From: Synergistaceae bacterium | GTDB taxonomy: Bacteria > Synergistota > Synergistia > Synergistales > Aminobacteriaceae | Direction: 5' to 3' | NCBI GenBank assembly: GCA_031277095.1 | Contig: JAISLU010000010.1 | Location: forward strand, 1-35,232 | Length of the DNA stretch: 35,232 nt | In this document: in pieces, positions 1-7,500 of the stretch | How the letters are laid out: every line of letters starts with the position of its first letter | Position numbering within the stretch: the first letter of the stretch is position 1 | The notes under the pieces: model-generated | What the model saw: only the letters and a program-made list of their open reading frames with translations | What the model was told of the DNA's origin: nothing | The model's database searches: none | Position numbers and translations under genes: made by a program

Positions 1-1505
1 TCGTCAAAATCTTTCTCAATGTAGTCTCGTGTCGAATACTCCGTCAAGGCATCTAACGCCGTCCCAATTGTCCTGTCATTGGTCAAGAAACAGATGTATC
101 CAGCGTACTTGTTCTTATGCTGGGCGATCATGTCTGTGTCATACTTCACTGTTCTGTGTCGTGCGTATTTTTTTCGGTAAACTTTGATGTACTTCTCGAA
201 TTCAGGTTGTAACTCGCCGCTTTCATTAGCAACGAGCCGGTCGTATTCCGCTTTGAGCCGATCCATAAACCTGTCGTGCTGCCTTCCCACAAGGTCCTGG
301 CAGAACAACACATGAACCTGACACGGGTACTGGGCGATGACTTCAATGCCGTCTTCTTTGCTGACATACTTGTCCCTGGCAGACCCGCTGCAGATATGGA
401 CGAGGACTTCCTCCTTCCCTGAATCTCTCCCGGAGGTCTTCCTGACGCGCACCCACCGGCACGGGCTGGAACTGGCGTAATATGTTCGCTCTCCAACTTC
501 TATTTTCGAGTCAGGATTGAAGCGCAGGTTTTCGCTAACGTCTATTATCCCGTATATCCATTCCGCGTTGATCTTAAGGGCCTGCAGAAATGTGTACCCG
601 TTTTTGAACATGCCGCTGAGATTGTCCATGCTGCAAAATCCCCTGTCCATCATCAGGCAATCTGGCGTATACTGGAGTTTCTCGAGAAACTGCAGAGTGG
701 TTTCAAGCGTCCTTATGTCTGAGATGCTCCTATTCATGGGCCAAGCTAACAGCGGCATCTCCGTTGAACGAAGGCACAAAAGGGCGTAGTTCACCTGGGG
801 TAGGGCTTCATGGTCGCGGTTGTAGCCATATTCGACAGCATCTATACCTGATCCGTCATACGAGATGGACGTGAGGTCATACAGTATTTTGTCTGTCTTT
901 ACAGTACTTTTAACGGCCTCTTTAAGCCATAGCTTGTAGAACGTCATCATGCCGTCATAGTCAATGGCATCAAGAAGTTTGCTGATATCTTGGCTGCTAA
1001 TGGTGGAACCGCGGGGATTTTCATAGTAATCGAGCCAGCTATCCGAATCGCTCAAAGCGTTTCCTTCCGAGGCAAGATACCAAGCCAGAGATAGGATATC
1101 TTTCATTATCCCCTCGCCATAGCTCTTCTCTAATATGGAGCTGATGTGGTAGCGCTTCGTAATCGCGCCAAAAACGAGATCGGGTCCGATGAACACGGCC
1201 CGCGCCGTCATTATGTCCTCTTCTGAAAGCTGTTTTGACGGTGGCTTCGTCGCTTTGCTTCTTACGTTTTCGCCGTATTTGTTGATAACAGTTTCAATGA
1301 CGCGCTTCTCGTACTCGTTTAATGATGCTGGGTCTGAGGATTCCAAGAAAAAAAGCTGAGAGAGGTATCGGTTGGGGATCAGTAAATTGTCAGAATTTAT
1401 ATGTCCTATGCATTTACCGGATCTACAAGGCTTCTTTTGTTCCTTGTCCCAGACTGTTTCACATGCATAGCAATATTTTTGGTTGATACCTGAAATTATG
1501 TACAT
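1..1505 (-). CDS. IS1634/IS4-type DDE transposase, 3' end cut by the window edge
   Basis: An uninterrupted frame of 501 codons runs from an ATG at 1505 off the left edge, so the C-terminus is missing. Seen: an N-terminal Cys-rich segment (CYACET, then PCRSGKC), which may bind metal; the motif YDLTSISYDGSG carrying the likely first catalytic Asp; MDRGFCSMDNL with the likely second Asp; and near the edge YSTRDYIE, which fits the Y(2)R(3)E signature of IS4-superfamily transposases with the catalytic Glu. The phrase about a 'GYNRDH' substrate-like loop after the first Asp is typical of the IS1634 group. A TGAGGT ribosome site lies about 7 bases upstream of the ATG. The enzyme would cut and rejoin the ends of its own element. 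The frame is intact as far as it can be read, so the element may be active. Family call is from motifs, not a database search. Confidence 0.85.
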   Translation of the reverse strand, partial: MYIISGINQKYCYACETVWDKEQKKPCRSGKCIGHINSDNLLIPNRYLSQLFFLESSDPASLNEYEKRVIETVINKYGENVRSKATKPPSKQLSEEDIMTARAVFIGPDLVFGAITKRYHISSILEKSYGEGIMKDILSLAWYLASEGNALSDSDSWLDYYENPRGSTISSQDISKLLDAIDYDGMMTFYKLWLKEAVKSTVKTDKILYDLTSISYDGSGIDAVEYGYNRDHEALPQVNYALLCLRSTEMPLLAWPMNRSISDIRTLETTLQFLEKLQYTPDCLMMDRGFCSMDNLSGMFKNGYTFLQALKINAEWIYGIIDVSENLRFNPDSKIEVGERTYYASSSPCRWVRVRKTSGRDSGKEEVLVHICSGSARDKYVSKEDGIEVIAQYPCQVHVLFCQDLVGRQHDRFMDRLKAEYDRLVANESGELQPEFEKYIKVYRKKYARHRTVKYDTDMIAQHKNKYAGYICFLTNDRTIGTALDALTEYSTRDYIEKDFD

Positions 1506-1512
1506 GATTTAC

Positions 1513-1556
1513 CTCAAACCAAAGTATAATTTTTATTAATTATACATTTGTTTGAG
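1513..1556. repeat. 19-bp imperfect inverted repeat (hairpin) in the transposase leader
   Basis: Two 19-bp arms (1513-1531 and 1538-1556) match at 17 of 19 positions and are separated by 6 bases. The hairpin sits immediately upstream of the transposase ATG. On the minus strand its upstream arm contains TATAAT, which could be the transposase -10 box. It could also fold in RNA that reads in from outside and block transposase translation, as known for other insertion sequences. The inner terminus of the element is expected near here but cannot be fixed without the other end. Confidence 0.6.
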
Positions 1557-1641
1557 ATTATCTATCAATGCTGAAAGTATATTTAGCCGCATAAGTGACA
1601 CACAGAAACCCTGCCATCAACAAGAATATCCCTGGCACGGC

Positions 1642-1670
1642 TTGACATAACATTCTTTCCGGTGTTAGAT
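1642..1670 (+). promoter_or_regulatory. Probable sigma70 promoter for the cobalamin operon
   Basis: TTGACA at 1642-1647 is separated by 17 bases from TTAGAT at 1665-1670. Transcription would start about 40 bases before the cobalamin riboswitch, a sensible arrangement. The -35 box is perfect and the -10 box moderate. Two ATTTTAAATTA copies follow between promoter and riboswitch. Confidence 0.5.
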
Positions 1671-1712
1671 GTAGTGGATGAATTTTAAATTAGTGCATGG
1701 ATTTTAAATTAT

Positions 1713-1863
1713 ATGAAAGCTCCCGAGGCGTAGGGAAACGGGTGAAAATCCCGTACGGCCCCGCCACTGTAACCGCGACGAATTCGCATGTTTCTGGCCA
1801 CTGAATGCTCACTCTATTCGGGAAGGCGCGAAGGAGAAGGAACGGAAGTCAGGAGACCGGCCC
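1713..1863 (+). promoter_or_regulatory. Cobalamin (adenosylcobalamin-type) riboswitch
   Basis: The conserved core is readable: GGGTGAAAATCCCGTACGG, then the B12 box GCCACTGTAACC at about 1763-1774, and the 3' conserved part with GGAAGGCGCGAAGGAG, followed by GGAAGTCAGGAGACCGGCC ending near 1863. These match the cobalamin riboswitch consensus in order and spacing. It precedes a cobaltochelatase and corrinoid-transport operon, the expected context. Outer boundaries are approximate because the P1 stem was paired only by eye. Ligand binding should reduce expression through the downstream terminator. Confidence 0.95.
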
Positions 1864-1935
1864 GGGAGGCTTGGAGGTGATGTTTGCGTGGGCGAACGTC
1901 TTCACCTGTAGTGCTATGAAAAGGCGAAGGTGGGA

Positions 1936-1961
1936 GGACGCGGAACATGCGTCCTTTTTTT
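1936..1961 (+). terminator. Riboswitch expression-platform terminator
   Basis: GGACGC (1936-1941), a 7-base loop and GCGTCC (1949-1954) are followed by seven T (1955-1961): a classic intrinsic terminator between the riboswitch and cbiK. A competing pairing is visible: CGTCTTCACCT (about 1898-1908) can pair with AGGTGGGAGGACG (about 1928-1940), which would tie up the left terminator arm and act as antiterminator when no cobalamin is bound. Confidence 0.85.
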
Positions 1962-2020
1962 GATGCGGGATTTTTATGGGGGTTTTTTATGAATGTATTT
2001 TATCGAGGGAGGTTTGTCTC

Positions 2021-2905
2021 ATGTTCAGACATTGCGTTTTTGCGGCGGTACTCGCCGCTTGCCTTGTGTCCTGCGCCGACGCGGCGGAGATTGGGGAGAA
2101 AAAAAGTATTCTGCTGGTGGCCTTCGGAACGTCTATGACCGACGCCGCCGGAGCTATCGAGTCCCTCGTCTCGGCCACGAAAAACGCCTTTCCCGGCGTG
2201 GAGGTGAGGCTCGCGTACACCTCCAACATCATCCGGCGCAAGCTGAAAAGGGAACGGAACATCGACATCCCCGCCCCGACCGAGGCCCTGGCGCTGATGA
2301 ACGCCGAAGGCTTCACCCACGTCTACGTTCAGCCGATGCACGTGATTCCGGGAGAGGAGTACGACGACCTGAAAAGCGTTGTGGACGCCTTCGCCTCCAT
2401 GAAGGGCAAGTACGGCTTTGCCCACATCGCTTTGGGGCAGCCGTTTTTGTCCAACGGGCCGGACTGCGAACTCATGGCGGGGATTCTGGCGCGGCACCTG
2501 ACCCGCGGGGGAAAACTCGGGCCGAACAAGGCCGTCGTCCTGATGGGACACGGAACGCCCCACATGGCCAACGCCATGTACAGCGAGATGCAGGGGGCGC
2601 TTTTCAGGCTTTCGGCCCCGGTTTCAGGGCGCATTTTTCTGGGTACGGTGGAGGGCACGCCCACCTTCGACGACGTTCTTGCCGCGCTGAAAAAAACCCG
2701 CGTCAAAAACCTGGTTCTGGCGCCATTCATGGTCGTGGCGGGCGACCATGCCAACAACGACTTGGCGGGGGCGGAGGACCCCGAATCCTGGCTCTCCCGC
2801 TTTAAAAAAGAGGGCTATCAGGTGGAATCTTACCTCGTGGGCTTGGGGCAGTATCCCGAGGTGGGGAAGCTCTTCGTGAAACGCATTCAAGGTCTGATGG
2901 AGTGA
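2021..2905 (+). CDS. cbiK: Exported sirohydrochlorin cobaltochelatase, CbiK family (probable lipoprotein)
   Basis: CbiK-type chelatases insert Co2+ (in vitro also Fe2+) into sirohydrochlorin at the start of the anaerobic B12 pathway. Seen in the 294-residue product: the start VAFGTSM, QPMHVIPGEEY (His107), LMGHGTPH (His177) and GDHANND (His243); the last two correspond to the metal-handling His pair of this family. The first 18 residues form a hydrophobic export signal ending in LVSC, a canonical lipobox with Cys18, so the mature enzyme is probably a lipoprotein outside the cytoplasm, comparable to the periplasmic CbiK of Desulfovibrio. I chose the ATG at 2021 because GAGGGAGG lies just upstream; ATGs further up give no signal peptide. 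First gene of the riboswitch operon; its stop overlaps the GTG of the permease gene. Confidence 0.92.
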   Translation: MFRHCVFAAVLAACLVSCADAAEIGEKKSILLVAFGTSMTDAAGAIESLVSATKNAFPGVEVRLAYTSNIIRRKLKRERNIDIPAPTEALALMNAEGFTHVYVQPMHVIPGEEYDDLKSVVDAFASMKGKYGFAHIALGQPFLSNGPDCELMAGILARHLTRGGKLGPNKAVVLMGHGTPHMANAMYSEMQGALFRLSAPVSGRIFLGTVEGTPTFDDVLAALKKTRVKNLVLAPFMVVAGDHANNDLAGAEDPESWLSRFKKEGYQVESYLVGLGQYPEVGKLFVKRIQGLME

Positions 2906-3924
2906 CGGCCGTCACAGAAAAGCCCTCCCTTGCGGATTACAAAACCGCGCTTCGGGGGCGCAGGCTCCAGTTCGCGGCGCTGTTGTTCTGCGCTTTGACG
3001 GTCATCGCTTTCTGGCGGCTGTCCCGGGGCGACTGGCCCATTCCGGTCTCCAGGGTTTTTGCCCTGCTGTCGCCCTTTTTGAGCGGGCCGGAGCGAATGA
3101 CGCCGGAGGCGATCGTGGTGCGCTCCGTGCGGTTGCCGCGCCTTCTGGCGGCCGTGGGCACGGGTGGGGTTTTGAGCGTCGCCGGCGTCGTGCTTCAGGG
3201 GCTTTTGCTCAATCCCCTGGCCGAGCCCTACACTTTGGGCATTGCCGCCGGGGCCGCGTTCGGAGGGGCGCTGGGCTTCATGGTTCACTCCCTGTGGGTG
3301 ACGCCTTCGGCTTTCGCCGGAGCCCTGGCCGCACTGTGGGCAGTGCAAGGGATGGCTTGGCGGTCCAGCCGTGGGCACCTGGTGCTGACGGGGATCGTCG
3401 TCAACGCCTTCTTGTCCGCCGGGGTAACCTTTTTGAAGGCGATCGCCGACGACCGGCTGGGGGCGATCGTCCTCTGGCTGATGGGCAGTTTCGCCGGGGC
3501 GTCCCCGACCGCCGCTCTGTGGGTGTGGGGGGCCGCGGCCGTTTCCGCGCTGCCCCCGTGGTTTTGGGGCAGGGAGCTGGACGCCGTGTCCCTCGGGGAA
3601 GACCGGGGGAGCCTCTTGGGTGTGGACGAGAGGCGGCTGCGGGGGGGTTTGCTCTGCCTCGTCTCCCTGGGAACGGCCGCCGCGGTGGGGTCCTTCGGCA
3701 TCATCGGGTTCGTGGGGCTGGTGGTCCCGCACCTTCTGCGCCCCCTCATCGGGCCGCTGCACCGCCCCTTGCTGTTCTTCGCCTTTTGGACCGGCGGCTG
3801 CCTGACGGCTCTGGCCGACGGCGCGGCCCAGAGTTTGGGCGAACTTCCCGTCGGCGTCGTCACCTCCCTCATAGGCGGACCGTTCTTCTGCTGGATTTTA
3901 CTGCGCCAGGACGGCGGATTATGA
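2902..3924 (+). CDS. FecCD/BtuC-family ABC transporter permease (corrinoid or tetrapyrrole/metal chelate)
   Basis: Membrane permease of the iron-siderophore/B12 ABC importer family, 340 residues. Seen: about nine or ten hydrophobic helices; the family motifs RLPRLLAAVGTGGVLSVAG and LLNPLAEPYTLGI near residues 75-115; the cytoplasmic coupling segment around ERRLRGG; and the C-terminal GFVGLVVPHLLRPLIGP followed by ELPVGVVTSLIGGPFF. All are FecCD hallmarks. The GTG start overlaps the cbiK stop (GTGA) and the gene ends in an ATGA overlap with the ATPase gene, so the three are translationally coupled. Control by the cobalamin riboswitch makes a corrinoid or precursor the most likely cargo, but a cobalt chelate or heme cannot be excluded; specificity is not visible in the sequence. 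Confidence 0.9.
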   Translation: MTAVTEKPSLADYKTALRGRRLQFAALLFCALTVIAFWRLSRGDWPIPVSRVFALLSPFLSGPERMTPEAIVVRSVRLPRLLAAVGTGGVLSVAGVVLQGLLLNPLAEPYTLGIAAGAAFGGALGFMVHSLWVTPSAFAGALAALWAVQGMAWRSSRGHLVLTGIVVNAFLSAGVTFLKAIADDRLGAIVLWLMGSFAGASPTAALWVWGAAAVSALPPWFWGRELDAVSLGEDRGSLLGVDERRLRGGLLCLVSLGTAAAVGSFGIIGFVGLVVPHLLRPLIGPLHRPLLFFAFWTGGCLTALADGAAQSLGELPVGVVTSLIGGPFFCWILLRQDGGL

Positions 3925-4736
3925 ACAATCTCTCTATCCGTTTTTCCAGGCTCGAAGCGGGCTATGGAATCCCTGTGTTCAGCGAGGGAGCCGTCCAGCC
4001 GGGGAAGCTGACCGCCCTCATCGGCCCCAACGGAAGCGGAAAGACCACGTTGCTCCGAACCTTCGCCGGGCTCCTGCCCTACAAAGGCAGTTTGACCTTC
4101 GAAACCACCGGTGAGGTTCGGGAAGTCTCCCGTATACCCCGCCGGGAGATGGGTCTGCTTGTGGGCATGGTCCCTCAGCAGGTGCAGATGGCCGCCCCCT
4201 TTACGGTGTATGACGCGGTTGCGCTGGGCCGCTTGCCCCATAGAAGCCGGGGGGACGACCGCCTGGTGCTGGAGGCTGCGGCCGACGCGGATGTGGAACA
4301 CCTGCTGTTCCGCAGAGTGACGCGCCTTTCAACCGGAGAAGCCCAGCGGGTTCTGCTGGCGGCGGTTCTGGCTCAGGACCCTTCCCTACTGCTGCTGGAC
4401 GAACCGACGTCGGCCCAGGACCCTCATCAAACCGCGAAGGTATTCTCTCTGCTGAAGCGGGTGGCCGGCTCAGGGAAAACGGTGGTGGCAGCGGTCCACG
4501 ACGTCAACTTGGCCGTGGTTTACGCCGACGTTTTCCTGGCCTTGAAAAAATCCCTGGAGGGTGAAATGAAAGATGATGTAAAGGGTGAAATGAAGGATGT
4601 GAAGGAGAGTGGCTTTCCGCTGGCGTCGCCTGTGGAGCGGCTGGACGGGGAGGTTTTGGAGCGGATTTACGGCGTTCCCTTCGACCCCTATGTTTCCCCC
4701 AAAGGAGCAAAAGTATGGCATACCCGCGTAAATTAA
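3921..4736 (+). CDS. ABC transporter ATP-binding protein of the corrinoid/chelate importer
   Basis: ATPase that powers the adjacent FecCD permease, 271 residues. Seen: Walker A GPNGSGKTT at 35-43, Q-loop at VPQQ (84-87), signature LSTGEAQRV at 136-144 (Thr instead of the usual Gly), Walker B LLLLDEPTSA at about 156-165, and the switch His193 in AVHDVNLA. After residue 210, just past the ATPase core, there is a hydrophilic insertion of roughly 20 residues built from a repeated GEMKD unit; it is encoded by a tandem repeat and is not usual in BtuD/FepC proteins. The ATG at 3921 overlaps the permease stop. The end overlaps the start of the binding-protein gene by 22 bases. Confidence 0.92.
   Translation: MNNLSIRFSRLEAGYGIPVFSEGAVQPGKLTALIGPNGSGKTTLLRTFAGLLPYKGSLTFETTGEVREVSRIPRREMGLLVGMVPQQVQMAAPFTVYDAVALGRLPHRSRGDDRLVLEAAADADVEHLLFRRVTRLSTGEAQRVLLAAVLAQDPSLLLLDEPTSAQDPHQTAKVFSLLKRVAGSGKTVVAAVHDVNLAVVYADVFLALKKSLEGEMKDDVKGEMKDVKESGFPLASPVERLDGEVLERIYGVPFDPYVSPKGAKVWHTRVN
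4559..4606 (+). repeat. Tandem repeat inside the ABC ATPase gene
   Basis: Two imperfect copies of a 21-24 base unit starting GGGTGAAATGAAAGATG (4559-4582) and GGGTGAAATGAAGGATG (from 4583) encode the GEMKDDVKGEMKDVKE insertion. The segment is A-rich compared with the GC-rich gene around it and keeps the frame. Confidence 0.8.
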
Positions 4737-5623
4737 TTTTTTTGATTTCATTGATTTTTTGTATTTTTTTTATACCCATTTCAAACGAGGCGGGAACAGG
4801 CGACGGCCCGCGGCGTATCGTCTCCCTCTATCCCGGTCACACGGACAACATCATCGCCCTGGGAAGGGGGGACAGGCTTGTGGCGGTCTCCAGCAGCGAA
4901 ACGGATTGGGGGGCAGGGGTAATCATACCCCAGAAGGTCGCGACCCTGCCTCAGAAAGTGGGGGCCGAGGCCGTGTTGGCCCTCAAGCCGGACGCGGTGT
5001 TTATGCGCTCTCTGGTGGAGCGGATGAACCCGCACCTGTCCCAGGTCCTGGAGCGCGCGGGGGTCGCGGTTCACGTCATCGACCCGCCTTCGTGGGAGGA
5101 GTTCGAGGAGTACTTGACGCGCCTTGCCGCAATTCTGGGCACGAGCCCGGAGGCGGCCCGGGAGAAGCTCGCTGTTTTGCGCAAATCCATCGCTCAGGCC
5201 GCAGAAACGTCGGCGCGGGGCAAAAGTAAACAGGCGGTATTCCTGGAGGCCACCTCGAAGGAGCTGCACACCTGCGCTCCCGGCTCCTGGGCGGCGCGGC
5301 TCATGGAGTTGGCGGGGGGCGTCAACGCCGCAGCCCTCGCCGTTCCCCTCAGGAAGGGCAGTTCTATCGCTCCCTGGGGCATAGAGCGCGTCCTGCAGGC
5401 GGCAGATTCGGGGCTGGACGTCTACCTGGTGCAGCAGGGCGCCATGAACGCCGCGTCTCTGGACGAGGTCCGAAAACGCCCCTGGTTCGCCGCCTTGGCG
5501 GGGCACCTGCGGCTCGCCGCCGTCCCCGAAAGCTGCCTCAGCCGTCCGTCGCTGCTGGGGCTGGAAAAAGGCGGTAAAATGCTGGTCGAGATTTTTTACG
5601 GAGACAGTCGGAACGATGACTAA
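4715..5623 (+). CDS. Periplasmic corrinoid/chelate-binding protein (BtuF/FecB family)
   Basis: Substrate-binding subunit of the ABC importer, 302 residues. Seen: N-terminal export signal with the hydrophobic stretch LIFLISLIFCIFFIPIS; then the BtuF-like RRIVSLYPGHTDNIIALGRGDRLVAVS, LKPDAVF, VHVIDPPSWEEF and the C-terminal domain with WGIERVLQAA and a PWFAAL motif. This is the two-lobed cluster-A fold with a helical backbone. The ATG at 4715 is well supported by AAAGGAG seven bases upstream and lies inside the end of the ATPase gene. Whether it is soluble or membrane-tethered is unclear: there is no clean lipobox, so the uncleaved or signal-peptidase I form is likelier. Cobalamin-riboswitch control again points to corrinoids or their precursors. 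Confidence 0.88.
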   Translation: MAYPRKLIFLISLIFCIFFIPISNEAGTGDGPRRIVSLYPGHTDNIIALGRGDRLVAVSSSETDWGAGVIIPQKVATLPQKVGAEAVLALKPDAVFMRSLVERMNPHLSQVLERAGVAVHVIDPPSWEEFEEYLTRLAAILGTSPEAAREKLAVLRKSIAQAAETSARGKSKQAVFLEATSKELHTCAPGSWAARLMELAGGVNAAALAVPLRKGSSIAPWGIERVLQAADSGLDVYLVQQGAMNAASLDEVRKRPWFAALAGHLRLAAVPESCLSRPSLLGLEKGGKMLVEIFYGDSRNDD

Positions 5624-5639
5624 AGCAGGAGCAACTGAA

Positions 5640-6365
5640 ATGATCACTGGAGCAGCGAATGCGTCAGTAGGGAGAAGGAGAAAAATTATTGCCGTGGGGG
5701 TGGGGCCGGGCGATCCCGACTTGATCACCGTCAAGGCCCTGAAGGTCATCGAGAGGGCGGATCTGGTGTTGGTGCCCGTGACGAGCGCCGGAAGCTCCAG
5801 CGTCGCCGACGCCGTCATTCGCGCCCATCTGGAGGTGGAGACGGTTCCCGTCGTCTTTCCCATGACCCGGGACGAGAAAACCCGACGCGATTCCCTCCGC
5901 CAGCAACTGGAGGCCCTTCGCCCCCGGTGGGAAAGCTCCGAAAGCGTCGCGCTGCCCGTTATCGGAGATTCCGCGCTGTACGCGACCGCTGCCTACCTGT
6001 ACGGCGTCTGGAAGAGGCTGGAGCCATCCATCCAGCTGGAACTGGTGCCTGGGGTCTCGGCCCACTCTCTGGCCGGGGCCAGGGCCGGGCGTTTTCTCGC
6101 GCTGGGAGAGGAGATATTTTCCGTCGTTCCCGGCACGGCACGCCCGGACGCCATTCTTCAAGTTCTGAAAAGCTGCGACTCCGCCGCCATATACAAGCCC
6201 ACCGCGCTCCAAGACAATCTGAGGGCAATGGTCCAGTCCGCCGGCCCTTGGTCGGAGGTGCTACGGGTAGACCGGGGAGGCCTTCCCGGGGAAACCATTC
6301 TCCGAGGGGACGCGGCCCTGTCCGCTCCGGACACCTATTTATCGACCCTGCTACTCCGCAGGTAA
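5640..6365 (+). CDS. cbiL: Cobalt-factor II/precorrin-2 C20-methyltransferase
   Basis: SAM-dependent methylation at C-20 of the Co-containing tetrapyrrole, the step that follows cobaltochelatase and precedes ring contraction. Seen: the uroporphyrin-III methyltransferase fold with GVGPGDPDLITVKALKVI (SAM-binding loop), LPVIGDSALYATAAYL and LELVPGVSAHS; the order fits CbiL/CobI. The ATG at 5640 has AGGAG eight bases upstream and starts close to the conserved core; an upstream ATG at 5616, overlapping the end of the binding-protein gene, would add eight residues with a weaker ribosome site. Last gene of the riboswitch operon; the convergent fbaB stop is only seven bases away. The rest of the cobalamin pathway is not in the window. 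Confidence 0.88.
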   Translation: MITGAANASVGRRRKIIAVGVGPGDPDLITVKALKVIERADLVLVPVTSAGSSSVADAVIRAHLEVETVPVVFPMTRDEKTRRDSLRQQLEALRPRWESSESVALPVIGDSALYATAAYLYGVWKRLEPSIQLELVPGVSAHSLAGARAGRFLALGEEIFSVVPGTARPDAILQVLKSCDSAAIYKPTALQDNLRAMVQSAGPWSEVLRVDRGGLPGETILRGDAALSAPDTYLSTLLLRR

Positions 6366-6372
6366 AAAACTC

Positions 6373-7437
6373 TCAGGCGATGGTGATTTCCTTGTTGAGA
6401 TAGACGTCCTGGACGGCGTTGATGATTTGGACGCCTTCTTTCATCGGGCGCTGAAAGGCTTTGCGTCCGAGAATCAGGCCCATGCCGCCGGCGCGTTTAT
6501 TGATGACCGCGGTTCTGACGGCCTCGGCCATGTCGGTTTCCCCTCCCGACGCGCCGCCCGAGTTGATGAGCCCCGCGCGTCCGGCGTAGCAGTTGAGAAC
6601 CTGATAGCGGGCCAAGTCGATGGGGTGGTCGGAGGTCAATTGGGTGTAGACGGCCTTGGCCGTTTTGCCGAAGTTGAGGGCCGTGTATCCGCCGTTGTTT
6701 TCGGGCAGCTTCTGTTTGATGATGTCGGCCTCGATGGTGACCCCCAGATGGTTGGCCTGTCCCGTCAGGTCCGCGGCCACGTGATAGTCCTTCTCCTTGG
6801 TTTTGAAGGCGGGGTTGCGCAGGTAACACCATAAGATCGTCGCCATGCCCAGGTGGTGGGCGTATTTGAAGGCCCGGGAAATTTCCTGGATCTGGCGCGT
6901 GGCTTCCTCGCTGCCGAAGTAGATCGTGGCACCCACGGCCACGGCGCCCATGTCCCAAGCCTGGTCCACGGAGGCGAAGAGTATCTGGTCGTGCTTTTCC
7001 GGGTACGACAAAAGCTCGTTGTGGTTGATCTTGAGAATGAAGGGAATTTTGTGGGCATACTTCCGCGCCACCATGCCCAGCACGCCCAAGGTGCTGGCAA
7101 TGCCGCTGCAACCGGCCTCCATAGCCAGTTTCACGATGTTTTCCGGGTCGAAGTAGATAGGGTTGGGGGCGAAGGAAGCCCCTGCGGAGTGTTCTATGCC
7201 CTGGTCTACAGGGAGGATGGATATGTAGCCGGTTTCGGCCAGTCGTCCGTGTTTATAGAGCGCGGCAATCGAGCGCAGCACCGGAATGGGACGATCCGAA
7301 ACCGCCCAGACGCGGTCGATGAAATCGGGTCCCGGCAAGATCAGAGAGTCCGCGCTGACGGTTTTGCACTTGTACTCCAATAAATCCTGCGCGTCTTTGC
7401 CTAAAAGTTTTTCAATTTTCTCCGTTTCCTTGGACAC
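6373..7437 (-). CDS. fbaB: Class I fructose-bisphosphate aldolase, FbaB/DhnA type
   Basis: Reversible cleavage of fructose 1,6-bisphosphate to dihydroxyacetone phosphate and glyceraldehyde 3-phosphate through a lysine Schiff base. The 354-residue product has the DhnA-family landmarks [39 protein letters not shown] and, at the C-terminus, [16 protein letters not shown] and [14 protein letters not shown] (phosphate-binding part). Length agrees with E. coli FbaB (about 350). Start GTG at 7437 with AAGGGGG seven bases upstream. It lies 63 bases downstream of atoE, with a palindrome between them. Ends nearly tail-to-tail with cbiL, leaving no room for a usual terminator. Function in glycolysis or gluconeogenesis is a family-based inference. 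Confidence 0.92.
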   Translation of the reverse strand: MSKETEKIEKLLGKDAQDLLEYKCKTVSADSLILPGPDFIDRVWAVSDRPIPVLRSIAALYKHGRLAETGYISILPVDQGIEHSAGASFAPNPIYFDPENIVKLAMEAGCSGIASTLGVLGMVARKYAHKIPFILKINHNELLSYPEKHDQILFASVDQAWDMGAVAVGATIYFGSEEATRQIQEISRAFKYAHHLGMATILWCYLRNPAFKTKEKDYHVAADLTGQANHLGVTIEADIIKQKLPENNGGYTALNFGKTAKAVYTQLTSDHPIDLARYQVLNCYAGRAGLINSGGASGGETDMAEAVRTAVINKRAGGMGLILGRKAFQRPMKEGVQIINAVQDVYLNKEITIA

Positions 7438-7452
7438 GACTATTCCCCCTTC

Positions 7453-7475
7453 TAAATAAAACGGTATTTTATTTA
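7453..7475. promoter_or_regulatory. 9-bp perfect palindrome upstream of fbaB
   Basis: TAAATAAAA (7453-7461), CGGTA, TTTTATTTA (7467-7475). It lies 16 bases upstream of the fbaB start, right beside the ribosome site. It may be a repressor operator or an RNA hairpin affecting translation. No confident promoter is visible in this 63-base gap, so fbaB may also be read from atoE. Confidence 0.4.
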
Positions 7476-7500
7476 AACAAAACGATAGGACGAGCGCGGG

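Noticed and set aside
146-789. Small ORFs within the left transposase region
   Set aside because: They are out-of-frame or opposite-strand readings of the intact transposase frame.
3294-3920. Long upstream extension of the ABC ATPase frame
   Set aside because: It lies wholly inside the permease gene, and the ATPase fold starts at ATG 3921.
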